44,305 nt of DNA from an uncultured Cetobacterium sp. Lineage in GTDB: Bacteria; Fusobacteriota; Fusobacteriia; Fusobacteriales; Fusobacteriaceae. Made by a program: the position numbers and the translations under genes. The first letter of the stretch is position 1; each line of letters opens with the position of its first letter. Positions 9,132 to 18,783 of this stretch are shown in pieces. The notes under the pieces were generated by a model. It searched no databases. It was not told the origin of the DNA and worked only from the letters and a program-made list of their open reading frames with translations. The stretch spans positions 1 through 44,305 of the forward strand of contig CASFCG010000023.1 of the NCBI GenBank assembly GCA_949293295.1. The letters run 5' to 3'.

Positions 9132-9218
9132 TTATCTAGATAATGATTATTATTAATGTGATAAGTTTTTTTATTTAAATTTATGTTCTAAATAAAAACA
9201 AAAATTGAAAGGGATGAA

Positions 9219-10067
9219 ATGAAGTTACGTGTTATAAAAATTTTAAATAATAATGCCTTTATATCAAAAGATGAAAATAATAAAGAGATTATTGTTATGG
9301 AAAAGGGAATAGCCTTTCAAAAGAAAAGTAATGAAGAAGTAGAAGTTGGAAAGAAGGCTAGAATTTTTTCAAGTGATGAAAGTCAAATAAATGAAAAATT
9401 AAAAAATATAATTTTAAATATCCCTGAAAACTATTTAGATATAACAGAAAGAATTATAGAGATGTTAAGAAATAAGTATAACAAAAAATTGCATAATATA
9501 ATTTATGTCTCTTTGACTGAGCATATACATGGAGCGGTGGAGAGGTATAAAAATGGGATAGAGATAGAGAATCCATTATTAAACGAGATAAAGCATCTTT
9601 ACAGGGAGGAGTATGATGTTGCTCTTGATGGATTAAAGATAATAGAGGAAAAATTAGGTATAAAGTTCAAAAAGGATGAGGCAGGATATATTGCGACCCA
9701 TATAATCAATGCTCAACTTGATGGAACTATAAATAATACTACTGAAATAACAAGGATTGTGCAAAAAATTCTTAATATTATAGAGTTTAATATGCTTATA
9801 GATATAAATAAAGATAGCATTTCATATGATAGAGTTGTTACACATTTAAAATTTCTTTCATTAAGAGTATTAAATAATACGGTTAATGATGAAGATGAGG
9901 AGTTATTTGAAATTTTTATAAAAAAATATCCTCAAGCGTATGAGTGTGTAACTATAATTTGTAAGTATTTTGAGAAAGAATATAATTATTTTTTGACAAA
10001 TGCTGAACAGTTATATTTAATAATTTATATTCAAAGACTATATAAAGAAGCGAAAAATAACAAATAA
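9219..10067 (+). CDS. BglG/LicT-family transcriptional antiterminator
   Basis: 282 residues with the family layout: an N-terminal RNA-binding CAT domain (about 1-57, MKLRVIKILNNNAFISKDEN), then two PTS-regulation domains (PRD1 about 65-165, PRD2 about 170-280). PRD histidines are visible in SLTEHIHGAVERY and YIATHIINAQLDG. These proteins bind a ribonucleic antiterminator (RAT) in the leader of a PTS gene when activated by PTS-dependent phosphorylation. The binding element is visible just downstream, before the EIIBC gene, so it most probably controls the PTS/glucosidase genes here. No RAT is visible ahead of its own gene. Confidence 0.9.
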   Translation: MKLRVIKILNNNAFISKDENNKEIIVMEKGIAFQKKSNEEVEVGKKARIFSSDESQINEKLKNIILNIPENYLDITERIIEMLRNKYNKKLHNIIYVSLTEHIHGAVERYKNGIEIENPLLNEIKHLYREEYDVALDGLKIIEEKLGIKFKKDEAGYIATHIINAQLDGTINNTTEITRIVQKILNIIEFNMLIDINKDSISYDRVVTHLKFLSLRVLNNTVNDEDEELFEIFIKKYPQAYECVTIICKYFEKEYNYFLTNAEQLYLIIYIQRLYKEAKNNK

Positions 10068-10100
10068 GCAATATAGACGAAAGTCATATTAAATATATTT

Positions 10101-10146
10101 GGATTGTAACTGTATTGTGAATGGCCACACATATACAGGCAAAACC
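10101..10146 (+). promoter_or_regulatory. RAT antiterminator element with an extended apical stem
   Basis: The two halves of a BglG/LicT target are present: GGATTGTAACTG at 10101 and CAGGCAAAACC ending at 10146. In classical RATs these are separated by a short loop; here they are joined by a longer arm in which CTGTAT (10110-10115) pairs with ATACAG (10133-10138), and TGTG (10116-10119) can pair with CACA (10126-10129). The ends match the family target closely, so I am confident of the element; the enlarged loop is unusual. Confidence 0.8.
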
Positions 10147-10170
10147 TTTGAAAATAGATTTTTTGGAGGT
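10144..10170 (+). promoter_or_regulatory. Hairpin sequestering the ribosome site, alternative to the RAT
   Basis: ACCTTTGAAAA (10144-10154) can pair with TTTTTGGAGGT (10160-10170) over 11 bp including three G-U pairs, with loop TAGAT. The 3' arm contains the GGAGGT ribosome site of the next gene, and the 5' arm shares ACC (10144-10146) with the RAT, so the two structures exclude each other. There is no free T-run after it, so it does not look like an intrinsic terminator. Stability was judged by eye. Confidence 0.5.
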
Positions 10171-10176
10171 AAATAT

Positions 10177-11613
10177 ATGAATTATATTGAGTTAGCAAAC
10201 AAGATTTTGGAGAAGGTTGGTGGAGCTGAAAATATAAATGATGTAGTTCATTGCATGACAAGATTACGTTTTGATTTAAAAGATTTTTCATTTCTTGATG
10301 ATGAAGGTTTAAAAAGAACGAAAGGAATAGTAGGAACAATTAAAAAATCAGGACAATATCAAGTTATAATAGGAAACGAAGTAGCCTATGTTTATAGAGA
10401 AATTTGTAAGTCAGGGAATTTTACTATGAAAAAAGATAGTAAAATAAAAGTTAAGAAAAAACAGGGAATAATTCCAACTCTTATGGACACAATTTCGTCT
10501 ATAATGGCTCCTGTAATTCCGGCAATAATAGGAGCGGCGATGTTAAAGGTGCTGCTTACTATTTTGACTATGTCAAACCTCATAGATGTAACTGGAGAAA
10601 CTTATGCTATATTGAATGTAATAGGGGATGGGGCTTTTTTCTTTATGCCCGTTCTTATAGCTATGTCAGCAGCAAATAAATTCAATACAAATCCTTATTA
10701 TGCTGTCAGCATTGCATTAGTTATATTACACCCAGGATTTATAAAGATTATGGATACGGCAAAGGCGAGTGGAGAGAGTATACATTTTTTGAATATAATA
10801 CCAATCGTTACAAACAATTATTCATACTCTGTGATTCCCATTATTTTAGGAGTGTGGGTATTATCTTATGTGGAACCGTTGATAGATAAAATAACGCCTA
10901 ATATTACTAAAAACTTTTTAAAACCATTACTGATTTTATTAGTGATTATGCCTGTTACAATGATTATTTTAGGACCATTAGGAGCAATTTTAGGAGAACT
11001 GCTTTCTAAAGTAATATATAAGTTCTATAACACTTTTGGATTTGTTGCTGTAGGAATTATAGGAGGTATCTATCCTTTTATAGTTATGTCAGGAATGCAC
11101 CATGCTTTTACACCAATTAAATTAGGAGTTTTAGCAACGGTGGGATATGAAGCTTTTATTTGTATAGGAGAGTTAGCAGCCAACTTGGCTCAGGGAGGAG
11201 CTGCTTTGGCAGTGGCTGTAAAAAGTAAAAACAAAGATTTTAAACAAATAGCTGGGTCTTCTGCTTTTTCGGCAATAGTGGCTGGAATTACAGAACCAGC
11301 ATTGTATGGAGTCAATGTTAGACTAAAAAGACCTATGATAGGTGCTTGTTGTGGAGCAGTGGTTGGGGGACTTTTTGGTGGATTTATGCAAATGAAATGT
11401 TTTGGCGTGGCAACACCGTCTTTTGTAACAATAGTTCAGTATATCGAAGCGGGAAGAAGTTCGAGTATTATTATTGCTTTAGTGACTATACTGATTGCTG
11501 TGTTGGTTTCTTTCATTATAACATATATAATTGGATTTGAGGATGTAGTGTATGAAGATGAGGAAGAAAAAATTTTAGAGCGTGCTGAAATATTAGATAA
11601 AAAAACTTTATAA
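10177..11613 (+). CDS. PTS beta-glucoside transporter, EIIBC
   Basis: 478 residues from ATG 10177, which has GGAGGT upstream. The EIIB domain (about 1-85) has the phosphocysteine motif NDVVHCMTRLRFDL, Cys at residue 26. The EIIC domain (about 105-465) has many membrane helices and the conserved block GITEPALYGVN. It imports and phosphorylates a beta-glucoside. Unlike B. subtilis BglP it ends at EIIC, so a separate EIIA must donate phosphate. It lies between its likely regulator and a 6-phospho-beta-glucosidase. The exact sugar is inferred only from these neighbours. Confidence 0.88.
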   Translation: MNYIELANKILEKVGGAENINDVVHCMTRLRFDLKDFSFLDDEGLKRTKGIVGTIKKSGQYQVIIGNEVAYVYREICKSGNFTMKKDSKIKVKKKQGIIPTLMDTISSIMAPVIPAIIGAAMLKVLLTILTMSNLIDVTGETYAILNVIGDGAFFFMPVLIAMSAANKFNTNPYYAVSIALVILHPGFIKIMDTAKASGESIHFLNIIPIVTNNYSYSVIPIILGVWVLSYVEPLIDKITPNITKNFLKPLLILLVIMPVTMIILGPLGAILGELLSKVIYKFYNTFGFVAVGIIGGIYPFIVMSGMHHAFTPIKLGVLATVGYEAFICIGELAANLAQGGAALAVAVKSKNKDFKQIAGSSAFSAIVAGITEPALYGVNVRLKRPMIGACCGAVVGGLFGGFMQMKCFGVATPSFVTIVQYIEAGRSSSIIIALVTILIAVLVSFIITYIIGFEDVVYEDEEEKILERAEILDKKTL

Positions 11614-11625
11614 ATAGAGGTGTGA

Positions 11626-13065
<1,440 letters not shown>

Positions 13066-13088
13066 TTTTGAAGTTGAACTTTATATTA

Positions 13089-13132
13089 ATAGCTTTCTAT
13101 GATAAAATTAAACTCATGGGAAGCTATTTTTA
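13089..13132 (+). terminator. Terminator of the beta-glucoside operon
   Basis: ATAGCTTTC (13089-13097) pairs with GGGAAGCTAT (13118-13127), with one G-U, followed by TTTTTA. Confidence 0.7.
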
Positions 13133-13137
13133 TATAG

Positions 13138-13168
13138 AAAAAATACGAGAGTATATATCTATACTCTC
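13138..13168 (-). terminator. Terminator of the minus-strand HAD/punA unit
   Basis: A perfect 9-bp hairpin, GAGAGTATA (13147-13155) with TATACTCTC (13160-13168), is followed on the minus strand by GTATTTTTTC. It faces the plus-strand terminator at 13089-13132; the two operons converge here. Confidence 0.75.
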
Positions 13169-13256
13169 ACTAGTTTAGTTTCTGTAAAGCTTCATATATC
13201 ACATTTTTTCTATTAACAAAATCATAGGATTCATATTGATTGAAGTAAGGAGTTTT

Positions 13257-13994
13257 CTACACATCTTTATTATTGATATCATATAGCTCTACATCTGCAT
13301 TTAATTTATAGATAACATCCTTTCTTTCAACAAATATCTCAACTTTATCTCTTAGATTTTTTTCGTTTTTTATTCTTTCGAGTAACTCTTTTGAAGGATT
13401 AATTGCACGAGGATACCCTACTAAACTCAACATACTATAGTCCCCATTTGTATCTCCATAAGCGTAACTTTTTGATAAATCTATATCATATTTTTTGCAA
13501 AAATTTTCAATAGCTTTCATTTTATTTCTTGAATCCCACATTGGTGAGATTTCGCCTGAAAGCTTTTCATTTTCAACGTGATAAACAGAGCCACAAAAAT
13601 CATCAGCTCCCCATTTTTTTGCCATTCTTGATACTAAAAAATCTGGACTTCCAGAGATAAAAATGACCTTATCTCCTCTTTTTTTATGCCATCTAATCAT
13701 ATCTCGTGTAAATTTATAGACTCTATCTCCTTCTAGTTCTAAAACTTGGTCTGCTATGAAATCATTATATTTTACAGAGAGTCCTTTTATTGCTTCAACA
13801 TATGTTGTTGTTATATTTTCTAAATATTTATCATAATCACCTATTCTATTATCCCATTGTTTAAAAGCTTCCTTGACTTTTAGCTCATATTCTTCTCTAG
13901 TCAGAAGCTCATATTTTATTAACTTTTTAAAATGTTCGGTCAATAAAGAGTTTCGATAGATTGTTCCATCTATGTCAAAAAAAGCTACTCTCAC
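13257..13994 (-). CDS. HAD-superfamily phosphatase (HAD-IB type)
   Basis: About 245 residues. Motif I is FFDIDGT with the nucleophile Asp near residue 7, motif II is VIFISGSPDF and motif III/IV is YGDTNGDYSML. This is the serine-phosphatase-like HAD-IB subgroup; substrates vary. I prefer GTG 13994 over ATG 14003, because AGGAG abuts that ATG but lies 9 nt before the GTG. The frame does not end cleanly: after TAG at 13257-13259 it stays open for 28 more codons to a second TAG at 13170-13172, including FVNRKNVIYE, which resembles FVERKDVIYK before the stop. It follows punA by 12 nt. Confidence 0.85.
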   Translation of the reverse strand: MRVAFFDIDGTIYRNSLLTEHFKKLIKYELLTREEYELKVKEAFKQWDNRIGDYDKYLENITTTYVEAIKGLSVKYNDFIADQVLELEGDRVYKFTRDMIRWHKKRGDKVIFISGSPDFLVSRMAKKWGADDFCGSVYHVENEKLSGEISPMWDSRNKMKAIENFCKKYDIDLSKSYAYGDTNGDYSMLSLVGYPRAINPSKELLERIKNEKNLRDKVEIFVERKDVIYKLNADVELYDINNKDV

Positions 13995-14006
13995 ATTAAT
14001 CATCTC

Positions 14007-14819
14007 CTAAATATTTTTTACTATTTCAACTATCCATTTACAAAGGCAATCTCCTGCTTCATTTGCAGTTTTAACAACGTCCTGATGTGAGTGAGGCTTT
14101 ACTGCGATTCCTGTTGCCATATTTGTGACACAAGATATTCCTAATGTCTCTATTCCTAAATAATTTGAAACTGTTGTCTCTGGAACGGTTGACATTCCAA
14201 CAGCATCAGCTCCAATAATTTCCATCATTTTAATTTCAGCAGCTGTTTCATAAGTTGGACCTGTTGTTCCTAAATACACTCCTTTTTTATAGCTTATTTT
14301 CATTTTGGAGGCTATTTTTTCAGCTAGAGAAATTAAATTTTTACTGTAAACCTCTGTCATATCTGGAAATCTTTTTCCAAATCTTTCATCATTTTTTCCA
14401 ATTAAAGGATTTGTTCCAAACATATTTATATGGTCCGTTATTATCATTAATTCTCCAGCTGAAAAATCTTTGTTTATTCCTCCAGCAGCATTAGTTACAA
14501 TCAGTTTCTCAATTCCCAACATTTTAAAAACATATTCAGGATAAGTGACCTCTTTCATCGTATATCCTTCGTAAAAATGAAATCTTCCTTTCATAGCAAG
14601 AACTTCAACTCCCGCAATTTTCCCAAATACAAGTTCTCCTGCATGTCCCTCAACTGTCGAGATTGGAAAATTTGGAATATCACCATATGGTATGCTCTTT
14701 TTATCCTCAATAAAATCAACTAATCCTCCCAAACCAGAACCTAATATTATTGCTATTTTAGGTTTAGTATTTACCTTAGATTCTAAAAAATTGATAGTCT
14801 CCATTACTTTTTTAAACAT
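14007..14819 (-). CDS. punA: Purine nucleoside phosphorylase (trimeric, PunA type)
   Basis: 270 residues. The phosphate loop IILGSGLGGLVD is at the N-terminus, followed by VEGHAGELVFG, GRFHFYEGY, VTNAAGGINKDF and the base-binding region GTTGPTYETAAEIKMM. It cleaves purine (deoxy)nucleosides with phosphate to free base and ribose-1-phosphate, feeding salvage. Length and motifs are standard for the low-molecular-mass trimeric family. A GAGGTGG ribosome site precedes the ATG. It lies between a lipoprotein gene and the HAD gene, in the same direction. Confidence 0.93.
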   Translation of the reverse strand: MFKKVMETINFLESKVNTKPKIAIILGSGLGGLVDFIEDKKSIPYGDIPNFPISTVEGHAGELVFGKIAGVEVLAMKGRFHFYEGYTMKEVTYPEYVFKMLGIEKLIVTNAAGGINKDFSAGELMIITDHINMFGTNPLIGKNDERFGKRFPDMTEVYSKNLISLAEKIASKMKISYKKGVYLGTTGPTYETAAEIKMMEIIGADAVGMSTVPETTVSNYLGIETLGISCVTNMATGIAVKPHSHQDVVKTANEAGDCLCKWIVEIVKNI

Positions 14820-14832
14820 GACATTCCACCTC

Positions 14833-15828
14833 TTAATAAATTATTTTTATCTCTCTTATAATATCTTTAAACAACTCCTCAAATTTCCTTTCCAATCTTT
14901 TATTTAGTTCTCGTTCAATAAGCCTATTTTCATTATAATCTTTTTTATCAGTCTCTTTTTTTAATGTGTAATCTTCTCGAACGCTAAATCTTTTCTTTCT
15001 TAGAATTTGAGAGGTCTTGTTGTCAAATATGAAATAACTCCCTATAACCTCAAATCTTCTTTTTTCAAATTGAAATTTCTTTCCATCATTTTCTTTAATA
15101 TTATTGCTGTAAGGATAGTGTTCAATTCGGTCTATTTCTATTTTTATTATTACATCAGTTTGTGAATTAATATAGGAACCGTCAAAGTTGCAAAATCCAT
15201 TTCTGTAGCCTCGAATATTCCGAATAGCTCTATCTATAGGATTATCTAGAAAAGTAAAATAAAAATTATTTTTTAATAAAACAGAGATATTGATAACTAA
15301 TTCTCTTTCTACGCGTTCCTCCAACTTTTTAATTTCTGAATTATTATTGTTTCTTTTAAAAATTTCATACCACCTTTTAAGTTCATCTCTGTTATACTCT
15401 TCTATAGTTTTTGAATAAAAAGTTATTTTAAGAATCTTATAGAAATTTTCATCATTATACATAAATTTTTTGTCTTTTTCAATCTTTAATCTTTTTTTTA
15501 TCTCTTCCGGAAAATTCTCGTAAATATTTTCTAAAAGATTTAAAATCTCGTATTTTTCAACAGTTGATAAAGTAGTGTTTTCTTTTTTAATCTCATTGAT
15601 GTAATTTTTCTGTGCATATTCATATTGTTTTTTAAAATTGATTATTCCAAACTCTGAAGAAGGGTCTTTTTTTAATCCTTCTTTAACATTATTTAAACTT
15701 TCTATACTGACCCCGCTTTCAAGAAAAAGTTTTTCGGCATTGTTTATTTTATATTGAGCAATTTTTCTATCAAAAAATGTACAGTTTGTAAAAGATAAAA
15801 TTAAGATAGTTATTATAATTAGTTTAAT
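14833..15828 (-). CDS. Predicted lipoprotein of unknown function
   Basis: I do not recognise the family. About 331 residues begin with a basic residue, a hydrophobic stretch (LIIITILILSF) and a lipobox TNC, so it is probably lipid-anchored. The first half is helical, with repeat-like segments; the second is richer in beta-type residues (IIKIEIDRIEHYPYS, FEVIGSYFIFDNKTSQILR). The start is odd: AAAGGAG directly abuts TTG 15837, so at normal spacing initiation would fall on ATT at 15828. A terminator stands immediately upstream and no promoter is visible, so expression may rely on readthrough from fabK. It lies 13 nt before punA. Confidence 0.6.
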   Translation of the reverse strand: MKLIIITILILSFTNCTFFDRKIAQYKINNAEKLFLESGVSIESLNNVKEGLKKDPSSEFGIINFKKQYEYAQKNYINEIKKENTTLSTVEKYEILNLLENIYENFPEEIKKRLKIEKDKKFMYNDENFYKILKITFYSKTIEEYNRDELKRWYEIFKRNNNNSEIKKLEERVERELVINISVLLKNNFYFTFLDNPIDRAIRNIRGYRNGFCNFDGSYINSQTDVIIKIEIDRIEHYPYSNNIKENDGKKFQFEKRRFEVIGSYFIFDNKTSQILRKKRFSVREDYTLKKETDKKDYNENRLIERELNKRLERKFEELFKDIIREIKIIY

Positions 15829-15848
15829 AAAAATCAACTCCTTTACAT

Positions 15849-15870
15849 AAAAAGGAGGAATTATTCCTCC
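15849..15870 (-). terminator. Terminator after fabK
   Basis: GGAGGAAT and ATTCCTCC form a perfect, very tight hairpin (15854-15870), followed on the minus strand by TTTTTATG. It separates fabK from the lipoprotein/punA/HAD genes. Confidence 0.75.
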
Positions 15871-15879
15871 CTTGACTGT

Positions 15880-16833
15880 TTAAAATATCTCTAGAACTTT
15901 TTTATCTAATTTTTCTTTTTCTCTTCTTAATTCTGCCATTAAATTATCTATAATTGCTTGACAACTCATTCTTTCTTTAACCAGTCCTGCAACTTGACCA
16001 GACATAACACTTCCATTTTCAACATCTCCATCTACAACAGCAAGTTTTAATTTTCCTTTTCCTAACTCCTCAATCTCTTCTTTGGAAGCTCCTTTTGTTT
16101 CCATTTCTAGGATAGTTTTAGAAAATTTATTACTTAAAACTCTCACAGGATGTCCGGTATAATTCCCAGTCGTTACAGTTGACCTATCTTTTGCTTTAAT
16201 AACAAGTTCTTTATAATTATCATGAACTTCACATTCATCAGCAACAATAAAAATTGTTCCAGCTTGAATAGCCTCTCCTCCTAAAGATAAAGCAGCTAAA
16301 AATTGTTCACCTGAAGCCACACCACCTGCAACGATTACAGGTATAGAAACCTCTCTAGCCACTTGAGTAGCTAAAGCCATTGTTGTAATCTCTCCAATAT
16401 GTCCACCAGCTTCCATTCCTTCAGCAATTACAGCATCAGCTCCTATTTTTTCCATTCTTTTCGCCAGTGCAACTGATGGAATAACAGGAATTACTTTTAT
16501 TCCAGCAGCTTTTAGTTTTTCCATATATATACCTGGATTACCTGCTCCAGTTGTTACAACTTTTACTCCCTCTTCAATACAGATATCCACCTGTTCTGCG
16601 ACACTTTCCATCATAAGCATTAGATTCACACCAAATGGATTTGAAGTTATAGCTTTAGCTTTTCTTATCTCTTCTCTTAAAACTTCTGGAGGCATTCCTC
16701 CACCAGCAATAATCCCTAGTCCACCAGCTTTTGACACATGACCAGCAAGATTACCATTTGATATCCAAGCCATTGCACCTTGTATGATAGGATATTTTAT
16801 TCCAAGTAGTTCACATACTCTATTTTTTTTCAT
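15880..16833 (-). CDS. fabK: Enoyl-ACP reductase II (FabK) / nitronate monooxygenase-like flavoprotein
   Basis: 317 residues from ATG 16833, which has an AGAGGAGAG site; the longer frame starts at a TTG inside that site. An FMN-dependent TIM-barrel protein: [15 protein letters not shown] at the N-terminus, [11 protein letters not shown], the catalytic-histidine segment [10 protein letters not shown] and [24 protein letters not shown]. FabK reduces enoyl-ACP in the last step of fatty-acid elongation in bacteria lacking FabI. Nitronate monooxygenases share this fold; the glycine-rich AGGHIG favours FabK, but the neighbours do not decide it. Confidence 0.8.
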   Translation of the reverse strand: MKKNRVCELLGIKYPIIQGAMAWISNGNLAGHVSKAGGLGIIAGGGMPPEVLREEIRKAKAITSNPFGVNLMLMMESVAEQVDICIEEGVKVVTTGAGNPGIYMEKLKAAGIKVIPVIPSVALAKRMEKIGADAVIAEGMEAGGHIGEITTMALATQVAREVSIPVIVAGGVASGEQFLAALSLGGEAIQAGTIFIVADECEVHDNYKELVIKAKDRSTVTTGNYTGHPVRVLSNKFSKTILEMETKGASKEEIEELGKGKLKLAVVDGDVENGSVMSGQVAGLVKERMSCQAIIDNLMAELRREKEKLDKKVLEIF

Positions 16834-16854
16834 CTGTATCTCTCCTCTCAAAAA

Positions 16855-17595
16855 TCAAATTTTATGTTTTAAAGTTTTTCTTAACTCTAGAAATTTTTCC
16901 AGCTGTTCAATTGAGCTATTAATTATTAACTCTTCTGGATAATCAACACTCTCTATCAGTTTGATAGCTTTATCAAACACTCCAATTTGCCCAGAATAAT
17001 GAGAATCCGTTCCCAGTGATATATAACATCCTTTTTTCTTTGCCAATTCCAAAAGTATTTTACAATTTTTTTCAGAACCAATTCTTGTTTTTCCATTTAA
17101 TGAAGTATTATTGACTTCTAAAGCTATATTCTGTTGTTTTGCTACTTCAACTACTTTTTCGTAATCTATTGGAAATATAGGATTTCCTAAATGTACAATT
17201 ATATCAGCTTTTTGTTTTTTCATTAAATTTATCACAGCATTTGTATTTTTTTCACGAATACCTATCTCCCCATATCTGTCTATTGCATGGAAACCAGCCA
17301 AAACGATATCTAGTTTATGACATATTTTATCACTTACATCTATATCTCCATTCTCGTTCAATATATTAGCTTCTACTCCTTTTAAGACTCTGACATCCTC
17401 TATTATTTCAGGTAATATTACCATATTTGAAAGATGCCACCAATGTGGAGTATCTTGTAATTCTGGACCATGATTTGTTATTGCAATAACTTTCATTCCC
17501 TTTTTTGATGCGGCTCTTACATTTTCTTCTAAAGTACTAAATGCATGTGGATTAACATTAGTATGAACATGTAAATCAATTTTATATTCTTTCAT
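16855..17595 (-). CDS. PHP-domain metal-dependent hydrolase (YcdX-like)
   Basis: 246 residues with all PHP metal-binding signatures in order: DLHVHTN (His9, His11), ITNHGPE, KGVEAN, LAGFHAIDR, IIVHLGNP and SLGTDSHYSG. PHP proteins of this size act as phosphoesterases, for example histidinol-phosphatase- or YcdX-like; the substrate here is unknown. It starts 2 nt beyond the stop of the upstream membrane-protein gene, whose end supplies the AGGAGG ribosome site, so translation is probably coupled. Confidence 0.82.
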   Translation of the reverse strand: MKEYKIDLHVHTNVNPHAFSTLEENVRAASKKGMKVIAITNHGPELQDTPHWWHLSNMVILPEIIEDVRVLKGVEANILNENGDIDVSDKICHKLDIVLAGFHAIDRYGEIGIREKNTNAVINLMKKQKADIIVHLGNPIFPIDYEKVVEVAKQQNIALEVNNTSLNGKTRIGSEKNCKILLELAKKKGCYISLGTDSHYSGQIGVFDKAIKLIESVDYPEELIINSSIEQLEKFLELRKTLKHKI

Positions 17596-17597
17596 CT

Positions 17598-18761
17598 CTA
17601 TCCTCCTATTATTAACGAATAGGTTAAATTCGTTATAATTCCCGAAACAACTCCTCCGATAGTATGACTTAAAACTGCTTTTCCTGTTAATTTTTTACAT
17701 CCCAGTGAATCCATCATTGCAACATGTGTACTAAGATAACCACTCCAAGTCATTCCCATAGCAGTAAATACAGCTATATCTTTGGATGTAATAAGATTAT
17801 TTTCAATAAATCTAGGTATAAGCCCAAGTGCGGCACCAACAGCTCCTAGTGAAGTAATAGGGAAAGCCAAAGCTTCTGAGCTACTAAAACCAAATAAAGG
17901 CTTCAAGATAAATTCCAATTTTTTTCCAAAATATGGCAAAATAGCTATTCCCTCATAAGCTGTTCCAGTATAACCGTTACTACCTGAACCATTAGTTAGA
18001 AGTAAAACAACGCTACATATTATTAAAACGCCAGGAATTATTTCTAATCCCATTTGAACACCATTTCTTCCACCTTCAAGTAGAGCTTCTAATAATCGCT
18101 CCATAATATTTCCTTCTCTAATCTCTCTATATTTTAAAATATTTTCTGTGGAATCAATCTCTTCAACTTTATCTATATCTTCCTTAAACGCTTTTTTTGA
18201 AAAAAACAGCATCAAATTTACACTGACAATACTTCCAATAAAAGCTCCAAAATTACCCAAAATAACTGGAAATATGAGATTTGTATTCATAGCTGCACTT
18301 TGTGAAATCATAAAAGTCGAAACTATAAAACCCATTCCAAAAGAGGTTCCTAAATTTGTAAGGGCTGGAAGTTGAAAAGCTCTAAAATATCTCTTAAATC
18401 CGTTATTAGAGGCTAAGGCTAAGATAGCTGGATTGTCTGAAATATAAGTCGTAAGAATTCCTAAAGCAGCAGCACCTGGTAATCTATAAAGTGGTTTCAT
18501 TAAGGGAGATAAAATTTTATTTAAAATAGATATAACTCCAAATTCTGAAAGAATAGAAGCAAATGCACCTGCAACAACAGCCATTCCCATAATGAAGAAT
18601 ACCGTATTTAGTAAGAGGTCATGGGCTGTTTTTATCAAGGTATTAACAAGATTTATACCTCCCATCTTCTTTGATAAAAGATACAGAATAATGGTAATAA
18701 AAAAAATAGTAAAAATTCCTTCTAGGGATACAGCTTTTTTTAATTTTTTATTATCTTTCAT
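17598..18761 (-). CDS. Nucleoside-recognition (GATE) domain membrane protein
   Basis: About 387 residues with roughly ten hydrophobic segments. Two similar blocks are seen, around VVAGAFASILSEFGVISI and around GVLIICSVVLLLTNG, consistent with duplicated nucleoside-recognition/GATE domains as in YjiH and spore-maturation-type proteins. GILTTYISDNPAILALASN and AMGMTWSGYLSTHVAMMDSLG are well-conserved loops. Transport of a nucleoside or other small solute is likely but unproven. ATG 18761 is preferred; GTG 18773 overlaps the AGAGGAG site. First gene of a unit with a clear promoter. Confidence 0.75.
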   Translation of the reverse strand: MKDNKKLKKAVSLEGIFTIFFITIILYLLSKKMGGINLVNTLIKTAHDLLLNTVFFIMGMAVVAGAFASILSEFGVISILNKILSPLMKPLYRLPGAAALGILTTYISDNPAILALASNNGFKRYFRAFQLPALTNLGTSFGMGFIVSTFMISQSAAMNTNLIFPVILGNFGAFIGSIVSVNLMLFFSKKAFKEDIDKVEEIDSTENILKYREIREGNIMERLLEALLEGGRNGVQMGLEIIPGVLIICSVVLLLTNGSGSNGYTGTAYEGIAILPYFGKKLEFILKPLFGFSSSEALAFPITSLGAVGAALGLIPRFIENNLITSKDIAVFTAMGMTWSGYLSTHVAMMDSLGCKKLTGKAVLSHTIGGVVSGIITNLTYSLIIGG

Positions 18762-18783
18762 AAAATCTTTCACTCCTCTATGT

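Larger units (their letters stand above)
8792..9218. other. Intergenic stretch between minE and the beta-glucoside operon
   Basis: No gene is seen in this 427-nt stretch. It contains the min terminator at its start and a promoter near 9103 at its end; a 12-bp palindrome (TTATCTAGATAA, 9132-9143) lies just downstream of that promoter. The middle (about 8860-9095) shows nothing I can interpret. Confidence 0.6.
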
